From Choanephora cucurbitarum (taxonomy: Eukaryota > Mucoromycota > Mucoromycetes > Mucorales > Choanephoraceae), in contig JAIWNI010000001.1 in the NCBI GenBank assembly GCA_025331435.1, forward strand, positions 124,001 through 188,000: a stretch of DNA of 64,000 bases, written 5' to 3'. Position numbers and translations under genes: made by a program. Of the stretch, positions 47,954 through 59,774 are shown one piece after another. The notes beneath the pieces were generated by a model. It worked only from the letters and a program-made list of their open reading frames with translations. It was not told the origin of the DNA and searched no databases. The first letter of the stretch is position 1. Every line of letters starts with the position of its first letter.

Positions 47954-48126
47954 TACAGTCGTCCCCCAATTTAGGGAACGAAATATAGGGAACCGTCTTG
48001 AGGGAACCGAAGTTCGGTTAACGCTGAGCATTCCCTGCTATTGCTTTGAGAAATATGCAACGACATTGATTTAGGGAACAGTGTCGAAGGAACCAAGACT
48101 GTTCCCTAAATCGAAGGATGACTGTA
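47954..48126. mobile_element. MITE family C (173 bp) with internal hairpin
   Basis: The left end is TACAGTCGTCCCCCAATTTA followed by GGGAAC. The right end, reverse-complemented, is TACAGTCATCCTTCGATTTA followed by GGGAAC. The bounds are TA. A second, perfect 15-bp inverted repeat sits near the right end (48068-48082 and 48098-48112, GATTTAGGGAACAGT and its complement). The GGGAAC motif therefore occurs several times. The adjacent dead Tc1-type transposase may belong to the source family, but no shared ends prove this. Confidence 0.85.
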
Positions 48127-48129
48127 TAT

Positions 48130-48594
48130 AGGTGCGAAGAGAAAGCGAAAGATGCTGATTACGTTTAACTCGTCTCAAATGAGTTCTCCAAGAGAAACAA
48201 AGATAACCTGAAATTAATAGATGATGTTGGCACTTCAACAAAGATCAACAGTACATATTTATTGATGGAAAGCAGCGGCTTCAACCATACCAGCGTAGCA
48301 TCTCATTCTCTTAATGATACTCTCAAGAATATCAAAAATGGCCATGACAATTTGAAACACATGTTTAGTCAATACCGCAATGCCTCCTTTAACACCATCA
48401 AGAAGGTAAACATCTTCTCCTGCCAGATCATTGAGAACAAAATTACTTTAATAAAATACGCTGTCAAGTCTCGAACAACCTGGAAGGTCGTTGAATGTCG
48501 TTCAGCCTCAGTGCCACCGACTATCGAAAACAGTCTATATTATGTAAAAGTTTTCGAACTCTTCGCATTCATGTTGGTAAATTGTTTTTTTTAA
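48130..48594 (+). pseudogene. Decayed coding stretch of unknown family
   Basis: The frame reads SKRNKDNLKLIDDVGTSTKI ... LLMESSGFNHTSVASHSLND, then DTLKNIKNGHDNLKHMF, ENKITLIKYAVKSRTTWKVV, ECRSASVPPTIENSLYYVKV and FELFAFML. From 48262 it is open for 110 codons. The upstream part is broken by stops. The amphipathic, protein-like composition and the position among transposon remains suggest a relic of a repeated or lineage-specific gene. I do not recognise it. Confidence 0.4.
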
Positions 48595-49220
48595 AGTAGG
48601 CCTCTATACAGCATTTTCTTACAATTTGATGGAATAATACACAAAAACAACAATCTGTCTTCAATCAGCTGAAACAGGAAAACTTGGGCATGGTGCCAGT
48701 GTTCAAACACGAAACTGTAGCTCATTGCTTGTTGTGATTTTTATATGTTAACCAACTGATATTATTTTACTTTTAATGTATACAACTGCCCTCATTCTAA
48801 TTCGTTGAATATGAAACTATATCGAATTGTGTGTCATCCATTCTATCGATAGTTGCATTTTAGCTATCTATCACAAATAAAAAAAAAGCTTCTGAATCTG
48901 TAGTTATCAGAAAAAGGGTATTCTGTATTCTTTTCCTAAACAAGAAACTATTCAAAATCAGTCATCAGTTTAAAAAAGAAGAAAGGAAGCTTCAATAGAC
49001 TCCCCAAACTGTATCCCGAACAGCCTATTAATTGCACTTAAACTATGTTCCTTTAGCAATTGTGCATAGATATAGAAGGAGTATTTCTCAGGCTTTCATT
49101 TGATTTGAATTATAAGGCAATTTCCTTTGTTTTTTTTGTTATCAAACCTATAATTTTTCTCCCACTCCTTTTTTATTCTTTTTTCTTATTTGTTTTCCAA
49201 GTTTTTTCTTTCATTCTCCA
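48595..49220. promoter_or_regulatory. 5' flank of RCY1
   Basis: 625 bp, AT-rich. A long T/C-rich tract (49128-49218) runs up to the RCY1 start codon, the usual leader type in this window. No gene is seen. Confidence 0.45.
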
Positions 49221-52200
49221 ATGAGTCTCTTGGACGATGATTCCTTCAGTAACAGTCTACTAGATTCCAGTCACCCTGTACAACTAGTACAGACGTCTTT
49301 GCCCGGCACTATGGAAAGAACTCGATCGGGAAAGTCTATACCACCAGACGTGCTTATTCGGATTTTTCAATATCTACCTGTACCTTCGTTGGCCAAAATG
49401 GCAACTGTATCGAGAAGGTTCAAAGTGTTGGCTTATGACGATGAAATATGGGATGAAAAACTAGATATCATGCTCAAGAATGATACAGGTGCACTTGCAG
49501 CCATGTTAAGTAAAGTAATAGCTCTCTTTCTCGAGAAATGAAAACTTATGCTTTAAAAGATAGCGAAGGTCCAAAGGGATCATTGATCGACTCACAAAAC
49601 ACCATTTTTATAAACAGCAAACCCCTTAATACTTTGATACCCGGTATGTCAACCGACCCTTACCACGCTAGAGCAAGAGCAAAATCAACAGGCCAATCAA
49701 AAGAATATTTCAAGCAGTTGTATACACAGTTACTGCCTTATTATGTGGATTTGAGAGATGGGAATAAGGAGTCTACAAAAGTATTGCATGATTTTGGTGG
49801 AAATCCTGAGGAATGTGGCAAGGTCATCAATTTGTTAGTTGGATTAGGACAATGCCATGTTGTTGATGGCTGGCAAGAGGTAAATGGGAGATAGAATTTT
49901 GCATCTTTTTTTTTATGTTAAATACCTTATTTTAGATAAACGAAGGTGTTAGTGCATTATCACAATACTTTGAGAGTGCATCTCTTCACCAATTCGAAGT
50001 TGCTTATGATAATCAGAACACAAAAGATATGAGGGTAAGTCAGATTGGATGTACTGTTTATCGAAAACTCAACAGATGTGTTAGACTTATGCAAATGCCT
50101 TGATTGCCTTGAATGGCGGTTCAACATGTATGCAAACATATATGCAAAAACATCCCATATTCTATGACAATCCTTATAAACCTGAAGATAATTTTGCGTA
50201 AGTACTACACAAAAAAATACTAAAAGGAATGAGACTGAAGGTAGTACAACGATAGGATATCCCCAGATGATTTGACTCCTTTTAAGAAATTCATGACACT
50301 AGTATCAGAAGAACTCAAACAGCAGTCTTTTATCATATTGGACGTATTTCCCCAAGAGATGGACGCATTCTATATGTTTGTTGATCGTGTTTTTGAGGAT
50401 GTGGTAATTTCAACACTTTATCCGAAACGAAAGCCTCTACTCACACTGTATCTGTATAGATTGCTGAATTTGTTTCTCAGTTATTGGGTATAGCCATGCA
50501 GATAGACAGTCATCGATATCTGCGCACTATGTCTACTGTATTGAGCTCAACTGAGAAGATGATCAAGGTATTGACAAGCGATGAAATATCAAAGCCCATA
50601 CAACATGATCGGGGCATCAATTTGCTGTTTAAACTTTTCCTACCATTTTTGGATGACTACCTCTTTGAAGAAAGTCATTATGCTGAAAGGATTACCAAGA
50701 AATATATAGAGGAATGGGTAAGATCATGTGTTATTAGTCTGTTTAGAAAAGTGGCTCATACTCTTTTTTTTTGAAAAAAGAATAACCGTTCATTATTCAA
50801 TACAGACATTTCAGCCCGCCTTACCAATCAATCTCGTGAGACGTTTAAAAAGTAAGGGTCCTGACTTTTTTAAAATAACTCAGGCTAACTTTATTGACTA
50901 GAAATTATTTGACAGCCTTTAAGAAAGTATTGACATTACCTGTTGACCTTGTGTCAACAGCAGCAACAACGATTGTGTCTCCATTTCAAAGAGCCAGTAT
51001 CGTATCAGGCTTAAGTAAATCATCTTCAGCTGCTGAAAAGCGAAGCTCAATCACATCAGTTGAGTCTGTCTCCACTTCTCAGACAACACCCCCTCCAACA
51101 CCAAAAGCGACTTCCATGAACAGAGTCTCTTCTTCATCTACCATCTCCACTGAACAGCCTAGATCATCCTTTAGTCGAGATGTAACTGGTCAATTAGAAT
51201 TTGCTCGACAGGAACTCGATTTACTACAAAACTATCTATCCCTCGAAACATCCTTACAACTTATTCATATCAACAAAGAGTCAGAAAGACGTGTGCAACA
51301 GTTTATCGATATTGGATTTCCAGGACGTATGAAGACGGACATGTAAATATTCCAAGTGCAGCATCTCTCATACGTGTTATACTTACCTTGTTTACTCGAT
51401 AGTCAGAGAACATATGAGCAGATATTTGTTCAACTCCTAAAGACACTTGGACATACACATATTCAACCAGGCTTTCAAAGGTAAGCATAAAATAGAGCCA
51501 AAGAAAGCGTTTGATCATCTTAAACTGAGTTTCTTTTTCTTTCTTATAGCGCTTCAGATCGATTAGCTTCCTTCAAACCTAGTGTAGACCATTTGAATGA
51601 AGATGTTCCACCATTGACTGCGTTTTTCGAGCTTATTCATGTTGCTGATCTTATTCAACAGATGATTCAACTCTATTATGATGAAGAGATAGTAAGAAAT
51701 CACAACAGAAAGCAGACAACTGACTAACCCAACTTGATATGATAGACAAAGCATGTCGATAAGCATGATTTTATGAATGAAGTCAACAAGGAAAAGAAGT
51801 CCTTTGAGCGACTCTTGGATGACTGCGTGGCACAAGGTATGGATCGAGGCATTCAAGTGTTGTTATCTCAAGTGGAGTTCATTCTTACAACTGAGCAAAA
51901 GAAAGAGGATTATAATCCTCCAAGTGATTCAATGCCAGATTTAAAGCCTACAAAGGTACAAGAAAAAATATTTGATTTGTGATACATAATAACTTACATC
52001 TGATAACAACAAAAATAAGGCTTGTCAAGATACTATTCATTGTTTAAAGACAAACACAGCCATGTTATTCGGTGCTGCTGATAAAAGTACAATGGATCTC
52101 TTCTTTACAGAAATTGGCAGACGCTTCTTTGAGTAAGTAGTCTATTCTGTCTTATGCTTGCTTATTCACTTGTGTTTCCTAGGATCCTTTGTAAGCATCT

Positions 52201-52556
52201 CAAGTTACAAACAGTGAATGAAATGGGCGGTTTTCGATATATCAGGTAAAACTTGTCGGACATACTTTTTTTTCTTTATCTGATTTTTCTTTATTAGTGA
52301 TATGAATGCCTATTATGATTTCATATTGACATTGCGACAAAAGACAATTACGCCGTATTTCTTAGCCTTGAAATCACTTGCTAATCTTTATATTATTGAA
52401 TCAGCAACAGATATCAAATCGCTTATCCATGATTTGGAGCGTTATCATGGCTTAATGAGAGTAGAAGATTTATTTGAATTTGCTGCTTGTCGAAATGATT
52501 GGCCAGTCATTAAGAGAGTCGTTCAGAAAGATATGACCGATTGTTGTATTATGTAA
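49221..52556 (+). CDS. RCY1: Recyclin-1: F-box plus Sec10-like protein with CaaX box
   Basis: Rcy1 is an F-box protein that binds Skp1 and acts in endosome-to-Golgi recycling of membrane proteins. The N-terminus has an F-box (SIPPDVLIRIFQYLPVPSLA ... WDEKLD). A long Sec10/exocyst-like region follows (STCMQTYMQKHPIFYDNPYK, ITKKYIEEW, DLLQNYLSLETSLQLIHINK, MNAYYDFILTL, LIHDLERYHGLMRVEDLFEF). A Ser/Thr/Pro-rich linker sits in between (about 50990-51170). The last four residues, CCIM, form a CaaX box and are the same as in yeast Rcy1. There are about twelve exons. At 49511-49537 the frame changes between LAAML and MKTYALKDSEGPKG. This can be read as a 26-nt GTAAAG...GAG intron or as a 1-nt indel. 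Confidence 0.93.
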
Positions 52557-52818
52557 TATCTTTGTTTTTCTTTTGTTTAATGATTGTTGTTACTGCTATT
52601 ATTACTATTTACTATCTTATAATAAAACTATGTGTGTATATATCATTTACTATTTTTTTTATTGGTATGAACATCTAAAATTCCTTTAGTTAATAAGTAC
52701 GACGTTGGGGTTAGATTTTGACGGAAAAAGAAGGAACAGAATTTGTTGGGGTTTCATTAGTACAAAAGAGACGTTTTAAATGATCTATACAGAGAAAAAA
52801 AGGGGGGGATTTGATTTT
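52557..52818. other. Convergent 3' flanks of RCY1 and YHM2
   Basis: 262 bp, AT-rich, with AATAAAACTATG near 52621 as a possible RCY1 polyadenylation signal. No gene is seen. Confidence 0.5.
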
Positions 52819-53965
52819 CTAATTGGTTCCAAACAGGGCACGGAAATGATCACCTATTTTAAACAAAAGTGAGATGCTTGTTTATACGCCAAATGGTCTT
52901 TCCTTACCTAATGTAACCATACAGAGTGTCTGCCACATACCAAGACCAATACGTGGTAAGACGCCACGGTAAAATCCTGTGATACCATTATTCTGATAAA
53001 TCCATTTTGATGCAGTAACTATCGACAACTTTTCGGGACGACCGGGTGCCTTTACTTGACTTTGCATTTCGACACGAATGACCTCAATAGGTTGGTTCCA
53101 ACAGGACAATGCACCACCGATAATAGATGCAAGTACCTTATCAACTGCAGTTGCTCTCAAGTGTGCATCAGGGGCATCTCCATAACGGCTCTTGATGATT
53201 GATTCTTGAGCGAAACGTGTAATACCAAATCGAGATGCCCAATTGGTACATTGTCGAACAGCCACTGCATTGACACCCCTATTGATACCAGCAATACCTT
53301 CTTTCTTGAAGATATCAGCAGCGATCTTGAAAGTAGAATCCTTTGTGGCTATTTTCATTTAGGTTTTAACGATAAAGTGATACACATGAGAGAAAATAAT
53401 TAGTTTACCTGATTTATGACGCGTCACCTCTACGGTTTTCATAAAGGTACAGAAACCCATTGTAGTATAGGCTTGTGCAATACCACCAGCCATACCTCCT
53501 ACAACACCCCCCTAAAAGACAAAAATGATATCAACACACTACCTCATCAAGACTTTACTTTCTTGACTTACCATAAAGGGAGAAGCACCGGCAGCTCTTG
53601 CATGATATTCGACTTCGGAGGCAGTAAATAATAAAACAGCGCCCTTGGTTGATCCTTCAATCCAAGCCCAAGGAATCAAGCCTTGATAGAACCCAAATAG
53701 ACCACCTCGACTGTAGATATTGGAAAGCGCTTCCTTGATAGTTTGACCACGATTGGCAGCTAATTGTGTCTTGATGACTTCAAAAGGCTGACCTATTGTT
53801 GAGACCTCAAACAAGGTCAATGCTAACAAATTTTATCAGCTGAGGTTTAATGCAACTTCTTTTAAGAGAAAACTTACTGGCACCCAACAATAGATTTTTA
53901 TAGGAAATTGGCTTCTTTTTCAAAGGAGCATTAGGATCAATAGGTAAAGCTGCAATAGGTGCCAT
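52819..53965 (-). CDS. YHM2: Mitochondrial citrate/oxoglutarate carrier (Yhm2)
   Basis: Yhm2 exchanges citrate for 2-oxoglutarate across the inner mitochondrial membrane and supports cytosolic NADPH supply. The protein starts [20 protein letters not shown], then [40 protein letters not shown] and [20 protein letters not shown]. After short introns it continues [71 protein letters not shown] and [16 protein letters not shown]. The last exon adds [10 protein letters not shown]. The [11 protein letters not shown] and [10 protein letters not shown] blocks single out the Yhm2 subfamily among mitochondrial carriers. There are about five exons. Confidence 0.95.
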
Positions 53966-54756
53966 GGTATAGAAGATAAGAAAACTTGAGAGAAAGGAAA
54001 GAAAAGAGAAGATAAAGCACTCAGGTGCTCAACTTAATTTATATGTGATTACCTACTGTGTATAAATGCTCATTGTGACCGTACTCTATTCAAGACCGCG
54101 GTGGACCTTCCAAACTGGGAAAAGGATCCGCCTAACATCTTCTTGGTCAGAATGATGTTGCTAAAGTTTATCGTGCCCTTGATCCTTTTGAGTTTAAGAT
54201 GGCACATTGAAGACATTGACTCATTCAAAGACTTTTTTTTTAGATACAAAATTAGACTAAAAAGGTGTCTTTTTCTAAAACTGTAAATCCTCAATCTTTG
54301 TGCCCAACAAACAAAGGAAAAAAGGAGAAAAAAACATAGAGAAAAACAAACAGAAGGAGCCTTTATTGGTACGTTTTAGTGTTGGTCCAGGCACATCTTT
54401 TGGTTAAGACTAGAGAACTGTGTAGTAGTTTGAATACAACCTATCATCATACATGATCGAAAAGCTTGATTTTGACTGGCAACATGCATACAATTACGGT
54501 CAGTTTCAGTCTAAAACATGGTTCCTTAGATAATGTTGGGGAAATATATGAACAGGGTTTCATTCTTCAACATTTTCCGACTATGTTGCTAAAATAAATA
54601 GAACATGAATACAACTCAAAATGCTTTAAGCTTTATTCGATCACTTGATATGGTGGTCAAAGTGCCATTTGATCGACAATAGAGACATTGCCAATTTAGT
54701 TCTAAATACGCACGTATATTTTGTTAAAATCTCAATGTTTATTAGATGTAAGTGTA
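53966..54756. other. Intergenic: YHM2 5' flank / heptad-protein 3' flank
   Basis: About 790 bp. A short open frame pair at 54070-54294 has no motif. The rest is AT-rich. I see no gene or clear element. Confidence 0.45.
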
Positions 54757-55935
54757 TTAGTTGAAATAGTATGGAGGGTATGAATGTTGTTCTACATGAT
54801 AGGATCTACGACGTTGTTGATAATGATGGAACTGTTCGTAAGATGGTGTCGCACGAGTTCTTGGGTGACTATATGGATATACGTATCTCTTTCTATATTC
54901 TTCATAATATTCAGGAGAGTATTGCTGATACCGCTGACTCTCACGGTAACGATTAACATCCTTAGCGTATTCCATTCGATGTTGGTATTCTCCATAATCT
55001 TGCAAATTTACTTCTTCTATGCTTCCTTCTTCATAATTTCCATTGCTACTACCATAGATTCCTGCTTCCTCGTGATTAAAAGGTCTTGTCAGATGAGGTA
55101 ATTGTGCTGGTTCAGAACGTTGTTGTGCTGGTTCAGAGCGTTGTTGTGCTTGTTCAGAGCATAGCTGTGCTTGTTCAGAGCGTAGCTGTGCTTGTTCTAA
55201 GATTTGCTGTGCTTGTTCTAAGAGTTGCTGTGCTTGTTCTGAGCGTTGCTCTGCTTGTTCTGAGCGTTGCTGTGCTTGTTCCGAGAGTTGTTGTGCTTGT
55301 TCTGAGCGTCTCTGTGTCATTACATGTCTGTATTGAAGTTTTTCGATCTGAAGGTTATTCTTATGAATAATGCTTTTCAATTGCTTTTCTTGTTCCTCAT
55401 ACAGCTTAAACTTCTCATCCCACATCTGCTTTTCTTGTTCGAATTCCAAGATCTGTTGCTTCAAACGCTCAAATTCTGCTCGATCTATGTGATTTGATCA
55501 GTTTACTGTGTTTGTATAGGGATTTTAACTGATTTTACCTGCCATGACTTTCTCAATCAAAGTCTTATCTTCACGGCTTGTATCTAGATTCATAGCATGT
55601 TGACTGTCTGCTTCAGTTACACTTATCTCATTTTGAGTGACTATGGGTGTTAATTCGATGGTGATAGGGGAAGCTATATTTCTTATAGCGAGTTGATACA
55701 GTGGTTTTTCATTTGACTGAGTTGCATCATTTGAAGTGACTGGCTCATTTTTGACAGTAGAGGGGTTTCCTACAACATTCAATAGATCAGAAGGCGAATC
55801 AACTCTTGACTCGAGCGGGGGAAACTGACGTGACAATATAGCTGTAGAGGCAGAATCCATGGACTTCTTAGGTGCGCTAGAGCGTACAGCTAAATCATGT
55901 TGTTTCCTTTTGAACCGAAAAAGTTTCTTGAACAT
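54757..55935 (-). CDS. Heptad-repeat coiled-coil protein, unrecognised
   Basis: Two exons (55935-55539, 55484-54757) join in phase to give 374 residues. The N-terminus is basic (MFKKLFRFKRKQHD), then Ser/Thr-rich and disordered. A charged helix follows (RLKQQILEFEQEKQMWDEKF). Then come ten tandem 7-residue repeats of the form RSEQAQQ, with variants LSEQAQQ, LLEQAQQ, CSEQAQQ and RSEPAQQ. The C-terminal third is Tyr/Arg/Gln/Pro-rich (ESQRYQQYSPEYYEEYRKRY) and low in complexity. No domain I know is present. It may be a cytoplasmic scaffold or filament-like protein. The repeat count is likely to vary. Confidence 0.75.
55099..55308 (-). repeat. Tandem 21-bp minisatellite, ten units, coding
   Basis: Ten imperfect 21-bp units (plus strand core GTGCTTGTTCAGAGCGTTGC-like) each encode one heptad of the coiled-coil protein. 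Divergence between units is mostly at the first residue (R, L, I, C) and at Q/P. The period of seven keeps reading frame and helix register, so unit gain or loss would be tolerated. Confidence 0.9.
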
Positions 55936-56764
55936 TGGATAGATAAAAGTATATGTAAAATAAATAGAAGAAAAAAGTATATTTATGGGTGAATAATAAT
56001 AGTCCAATATGACGTCGCGTAACTGATTGTTTATCATATGATTATGCTGTTTGACAAACAGAAAAAAAGAATGAACAATCATGTGTATGCGTGTGTCCTT
56101 TATTTTATATTAGTTACAAAGTAGTCAACGACTGCACTTGTTGACTGCATAGACAATGAGCAAATCAAGGACATCATTTTGTATGGATTGGTCTTTTGTT
56201 AAGTATATATGGTAATACAAAAAAGACAATTAAGGGTTGTGTGTCAGTCTACCAAAACAAACAAGATCAACCTCATGTCTGTTTCTTTTGAGGGTCCTGA
56301 CACTTTCTTAGAAACGATATCGGCCAAACAGTACAGTTTGGCTTTCTCTTTTCTTATTTTGTACTCTCATGGTGTCACCTGGTATTTTATTAGATTTTTG
56401 AAGGTAGCTTCAATGAGCCCAAACATATGAGCACATTTGGCCTATTCAAGACAGTTGTCAACCTGAATGGCATGATTGTTGTCCTGATCCCCATACAAGC
56501 ATGATCTCTACTCATTCTACTGACAATTAATGTCGCTGTTGACTTACAACAATAGTACCTTCAAATAGGATAAGCGTAAAGGAAAGACGTTATACAAGAA
56601 ACAATTTGAATACTGAAATTGATCAAGATGCTTTCTTGTTTATTTTCGACCTTTTCAAAAGATGATTCGCTTTTTTCTATAATTCAAGCAGTTTTTCTTC
56701 TAATAAAAAAGTAATTAAGCAGTAAATAAGCAACTCTAAATGAGCGGGTAACTGTAAAAGGAGG
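55936..56764. other. Intergenic: heptad-protein 5' flank / LRR gene 3' flank
   Basis: About 830 bp, AT-rich. A 73-codon plus-strand frame at 56209 has no motif. No gene is supported. Confidence 0.45.
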
Positions 56765-58410
56765 CTATAGACACAAACGATGGTTTTTCAAAAATGATGA
56801 GTGATTGCGAACTTTAAATTTCCATCTTTTGACAGCTGATGAATTTTCTGGAATTGAATCTTGTTGATGCTCTTGAAGTTGTTCCTGCTGATACCGCCTA
56901 TCCTCTAACCCTTGAACAGGCGTAGTGCTTGAGAGTCGTCGTGCAAGTGGTTTATGGAAAAAGTGGGATCGACTACGGGTCGGTATGGGTAAGACAGGTG
57001 AATCTAAATTAATCAGTTGAGGTTTCGATAGCTTAAAAACCGATAACGCTTTTGACACAACAGAAGGCGTTGTACTTGAAAACATAGAATACAATCTATC
57101 CATCTCATTTGACCAATGAGCCGAACATAATCGGTACTCTAAGGGAATCCAGGTATCGTTTCTCTCGATCCATCTTCCTCTGGTAACAAATGCATCAAAA
57201 TAAGGCCCATGACAATGACTACATGGCTTTGAGCTATGGAGATACTGATACAAATTCTCGGGAATCATTGTCTTTAATTGCTTAGCTACAATAGACGAAT
57301 CGGTTGGCTTCTTTTTGTTGACCTTTGTATTTCTTATCTTGAAAAGGAAAGCTGCTTCATTCTTCACAATGTGTCGAGCACATATTTCAAGTAGGCTGGG
57401 TGGGTTATGCAACAACAGGATAGGACTACTTAATGAATTTGTAAAATGACAACCTTCTAGCCGAAGTCGGCGTAAGTGCGGTAAATGGGTTATTTCCGCC
57501 GGCAGAGCATGGATTGGATTATTCGAAAGATCTAAAGAGACTAAATTTTGTAAGCCTTCCACAGAATAAGTCAATTCTTCGAGGGAGTTGTAGCTCAAGT
57601 TTAAAATCTGCAAACATTCAAGGTGGTGAATGAATGGTGTAATTTTGCGAATTCGATTGTTTGAAAGGTTCAATTCTGTTAGCTTGGAGAGATGGCAGAT
57701 GGTGTCTGGCAAAGACTGAATTTGATTGTGAGATATTGATAAAACTTCTAATTGATGTAAATGTCCAATAGCCTCAGGTATTTCTTTCAAATAGTTGTGT
57801 GAACTATATATATATTTAAATTCATATGTATTAATATGACTATTTGTACACGTACAAAAGAGAAGTATCTATCCTTTCTCCTTAATTACTTTGTTGCCAC
57901 TTGTCAAGCGATCAATACTTACATATCCAACTTCCTTATCATCGACAAAAGGCCTATACTAGGCTCTATTGATCTAAAACTTCTGTTTGTAAGATCGACT
58001 TCGTGTATGTCATCAAGGTTCATTGCTAGGACGTCTCGAAAGGTTAAAGCATCGCCAAATTGAGGTGTTTCGTTCCTCTCTGGCATGATATTCAGGCATC
58101 TCTCTTGTTGACTGTAATATGTTTGATCGACATAAATTAGATCTTTCCATAGCTGATTCTTCCCACTCAATAGAAACAATCCTGAATCAGCTCGATTTTC
58201 ACCTTGTTCTGAGCCATAGGTAATCGTAGGAAAGCTATTATTACTAAGTCCATATAGAAAAGGTCTAGAAAGAAGATGATCTTGAAGAGTGTCTTGCTCT
58301 TCATGTTCTGTACGAGTAGAGGATGAGAGTGGTGGCACTAAAGAAGTATATCCAAATATAGTCGATCCATCATTTTGGCTTTGTTCATGCTGACTAACGT
58401 TTTGCCCCAT
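56765..58410 (-). CDS. N-myristoylated leucine-rich repeat protein (LRRC58-like C-terminus)
   Basis: The start MGQNVSQHEQ gives Gly2 with Ser6, a typical N-myristoylation context, so membrane attachment is predicted. A disordered N-terminal part leads to DIHEVDLTNRSFRSIEPSIG and then, across one intron (about 57921-57809), KLDISHNYLKEIPEAIGHL. About seven leucine-rich repeats follow, such as QLEVLSISHNQIQSLPDTIC. The LRR block ends in LEICARHIVKNEAAF, then LPENLYQYL-like ENLYQYLHSSKPCSHCHGPY and YRLCSAHW. This Cys/His-containing end resembles that of animal LRRC58 and several fungal LRR proteins. The C-terminus is basic and disordered. A signalling scaffold role is inference. Confidence 0.85.
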
Positions 58411-58724
58411 ACTGAATCTCTCAAATGAGAAAATGGGGAGAAAGAAAAAAAAAATAAGAAGGAAAGAAAGAGGAAATAAGCAAATTGAATTCATATATGT
58501 GCATATGTATGCAGGACAGAAAAGTATACTAAAAAAGGAGGTACATTCAAACTTTACATTATTCTAACGCGCGCGCTTGTATGTATACATTTTTATGTTT
58601 AACAATTTTATTAAGATTTAAAACAGCGGGTTCAAAAAAATAGAAAGAGTTGAAAGAAGGAGGAGAATGAGAGAGAGAGAGACAAGGTCTGGCATATATA
58701 CAATGTGGTTGTGTAGACTATGAT
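58411..58724. other. Intergenic: LRR gene 5' flank / bL9m 3' flank
   Basis: 314 bp. It has an A-run (58445-58454), a CG-alternating ACGCGCGCGC near 58568 and a GA-repeat (58667-58682). No gene is seen. Confidence 0.5.
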
Positions 58725-59535
58725 CTAGGCTGTTGAGTTAACAATCACATTCATTTCGGCAGTTTCCTGTCCCACTTGAATCACAATTTGGTGTTTGCCT
58801 AAAGATTTGATACGACCACCCTCGGATTTGAATTCAATTGTTGCTTTATCAATGTCTAAACCGTACTCTTCCTTCAACTTGTTGGTTAAATCTTCAGCCG
58901 TGACTGATCCGAAAGTATTATCACTGTTCGGCACAATGGCTCTACTAAATTGAAGTTCTCGGATGCCTTCTAAATCATTCAACAATTGCTTGTTCTTTTG
59001 TGCTGATTCTTGAGCAGAGAGCTTATGGATAAGATGAGTACGCTACTGTTTAGCTTGATCGTTTCGTTCTTCTCACCTGTAGTTTTTCATTGTCTAATGC
59101 TGATTGCTTCAATTCGTCCAAAACGTTGCTTTGAGGAGCATTTGCTTCCTTCTTATCCATGTAAGAAGCCTTTCCAGTAGGATACAAGATGTTACGCATC
59201 AAACCAGCTAGTAAAAGCAAGCGTTTATATTAAAATCAAATTCTATTCGTATTATAGTCTACATACGTCTAACAGAAACAATTTCACCTAACAAATCAAA
59301 CCGTCAGTATTTCAGAATATTTTACTTGTATCGAGACCCTTACCTTGAATACCAACACCTTCGACAAACTCATTCAACTTGACTTTGATATTAGCCTTCT
59401 TGTGAGCATGTCTCTATGAAGCGTGTTAACAACAATGGTAGTGTGGCGATCGTTTTGCAGGATCGAATGTACCTTGATGATTTGGACTGTACCGAAGGAA
59501 TTTGTTCTCGAGAAAGTACGTAACATGAACGACAT
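58725..59535 (-). CDS. Mitochondrial large-subunit ribosomal protein bL9m
   Basis: It starts MSFMLRTFSRTNSFGTVQII, a mitochondrial targeting leader. After an intron it carries the L9 N-domain: KVKLNEFVEGVGIQGEIVSV, then RPGLMRNILYPTGKASYMDK. The long connecting helix is next (DELKQSALDNEKLQ). The C-terminal domain follows (RELQFSRAIVPNSDNTFGSV, TAEDLTNKLKEEYGLDI, FKSEGGRIKSLGKHQIVIQV). The V-R-P-G-L-x-R-N-x-L-x-P-x-G-K-A pattern identifies bL9. There are about five exons with short introns. Yeast counterparts are named MRPL50. Confidence 0.92.
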
Positions 59536-59774
59536 GACTGATTTCGTTTTCTAGGGGATGTCAAAATAGTAAGAAAAAAAACAAGACAACTGGGGCCCAC
59601 AAAAAGAAATTTGAAGCCTTTGCTGAATTCATTTGCCGCCAATCGCTCTCCTGAATAAATCTAAACGGCCAACGAATTAAGGCTGTCACTAGATTCAATG
59701 GAAGGAATCAAAGAGAACCAATGCAAAAAGAGCTTAAGAAATCTGAAGTAAAAAGTCTCAAATAAGAAGAGAAA
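59536..59774. promoter_or_regulatory. 5' flank of the bL9m gene
   Basis: A short AT-rich stretch between the bL9m start and the repeat relic. No motif is recognised. Confidence 0.4.

Noticed and set aside
55086..55370. 94-codon plus-strand frame of repeated VLVQSVAV-type sequence
   Set aside because: Artefact of reading the 21-bp repeat on the wrong strand. The minus-strand protein has proper splice sites and a start.
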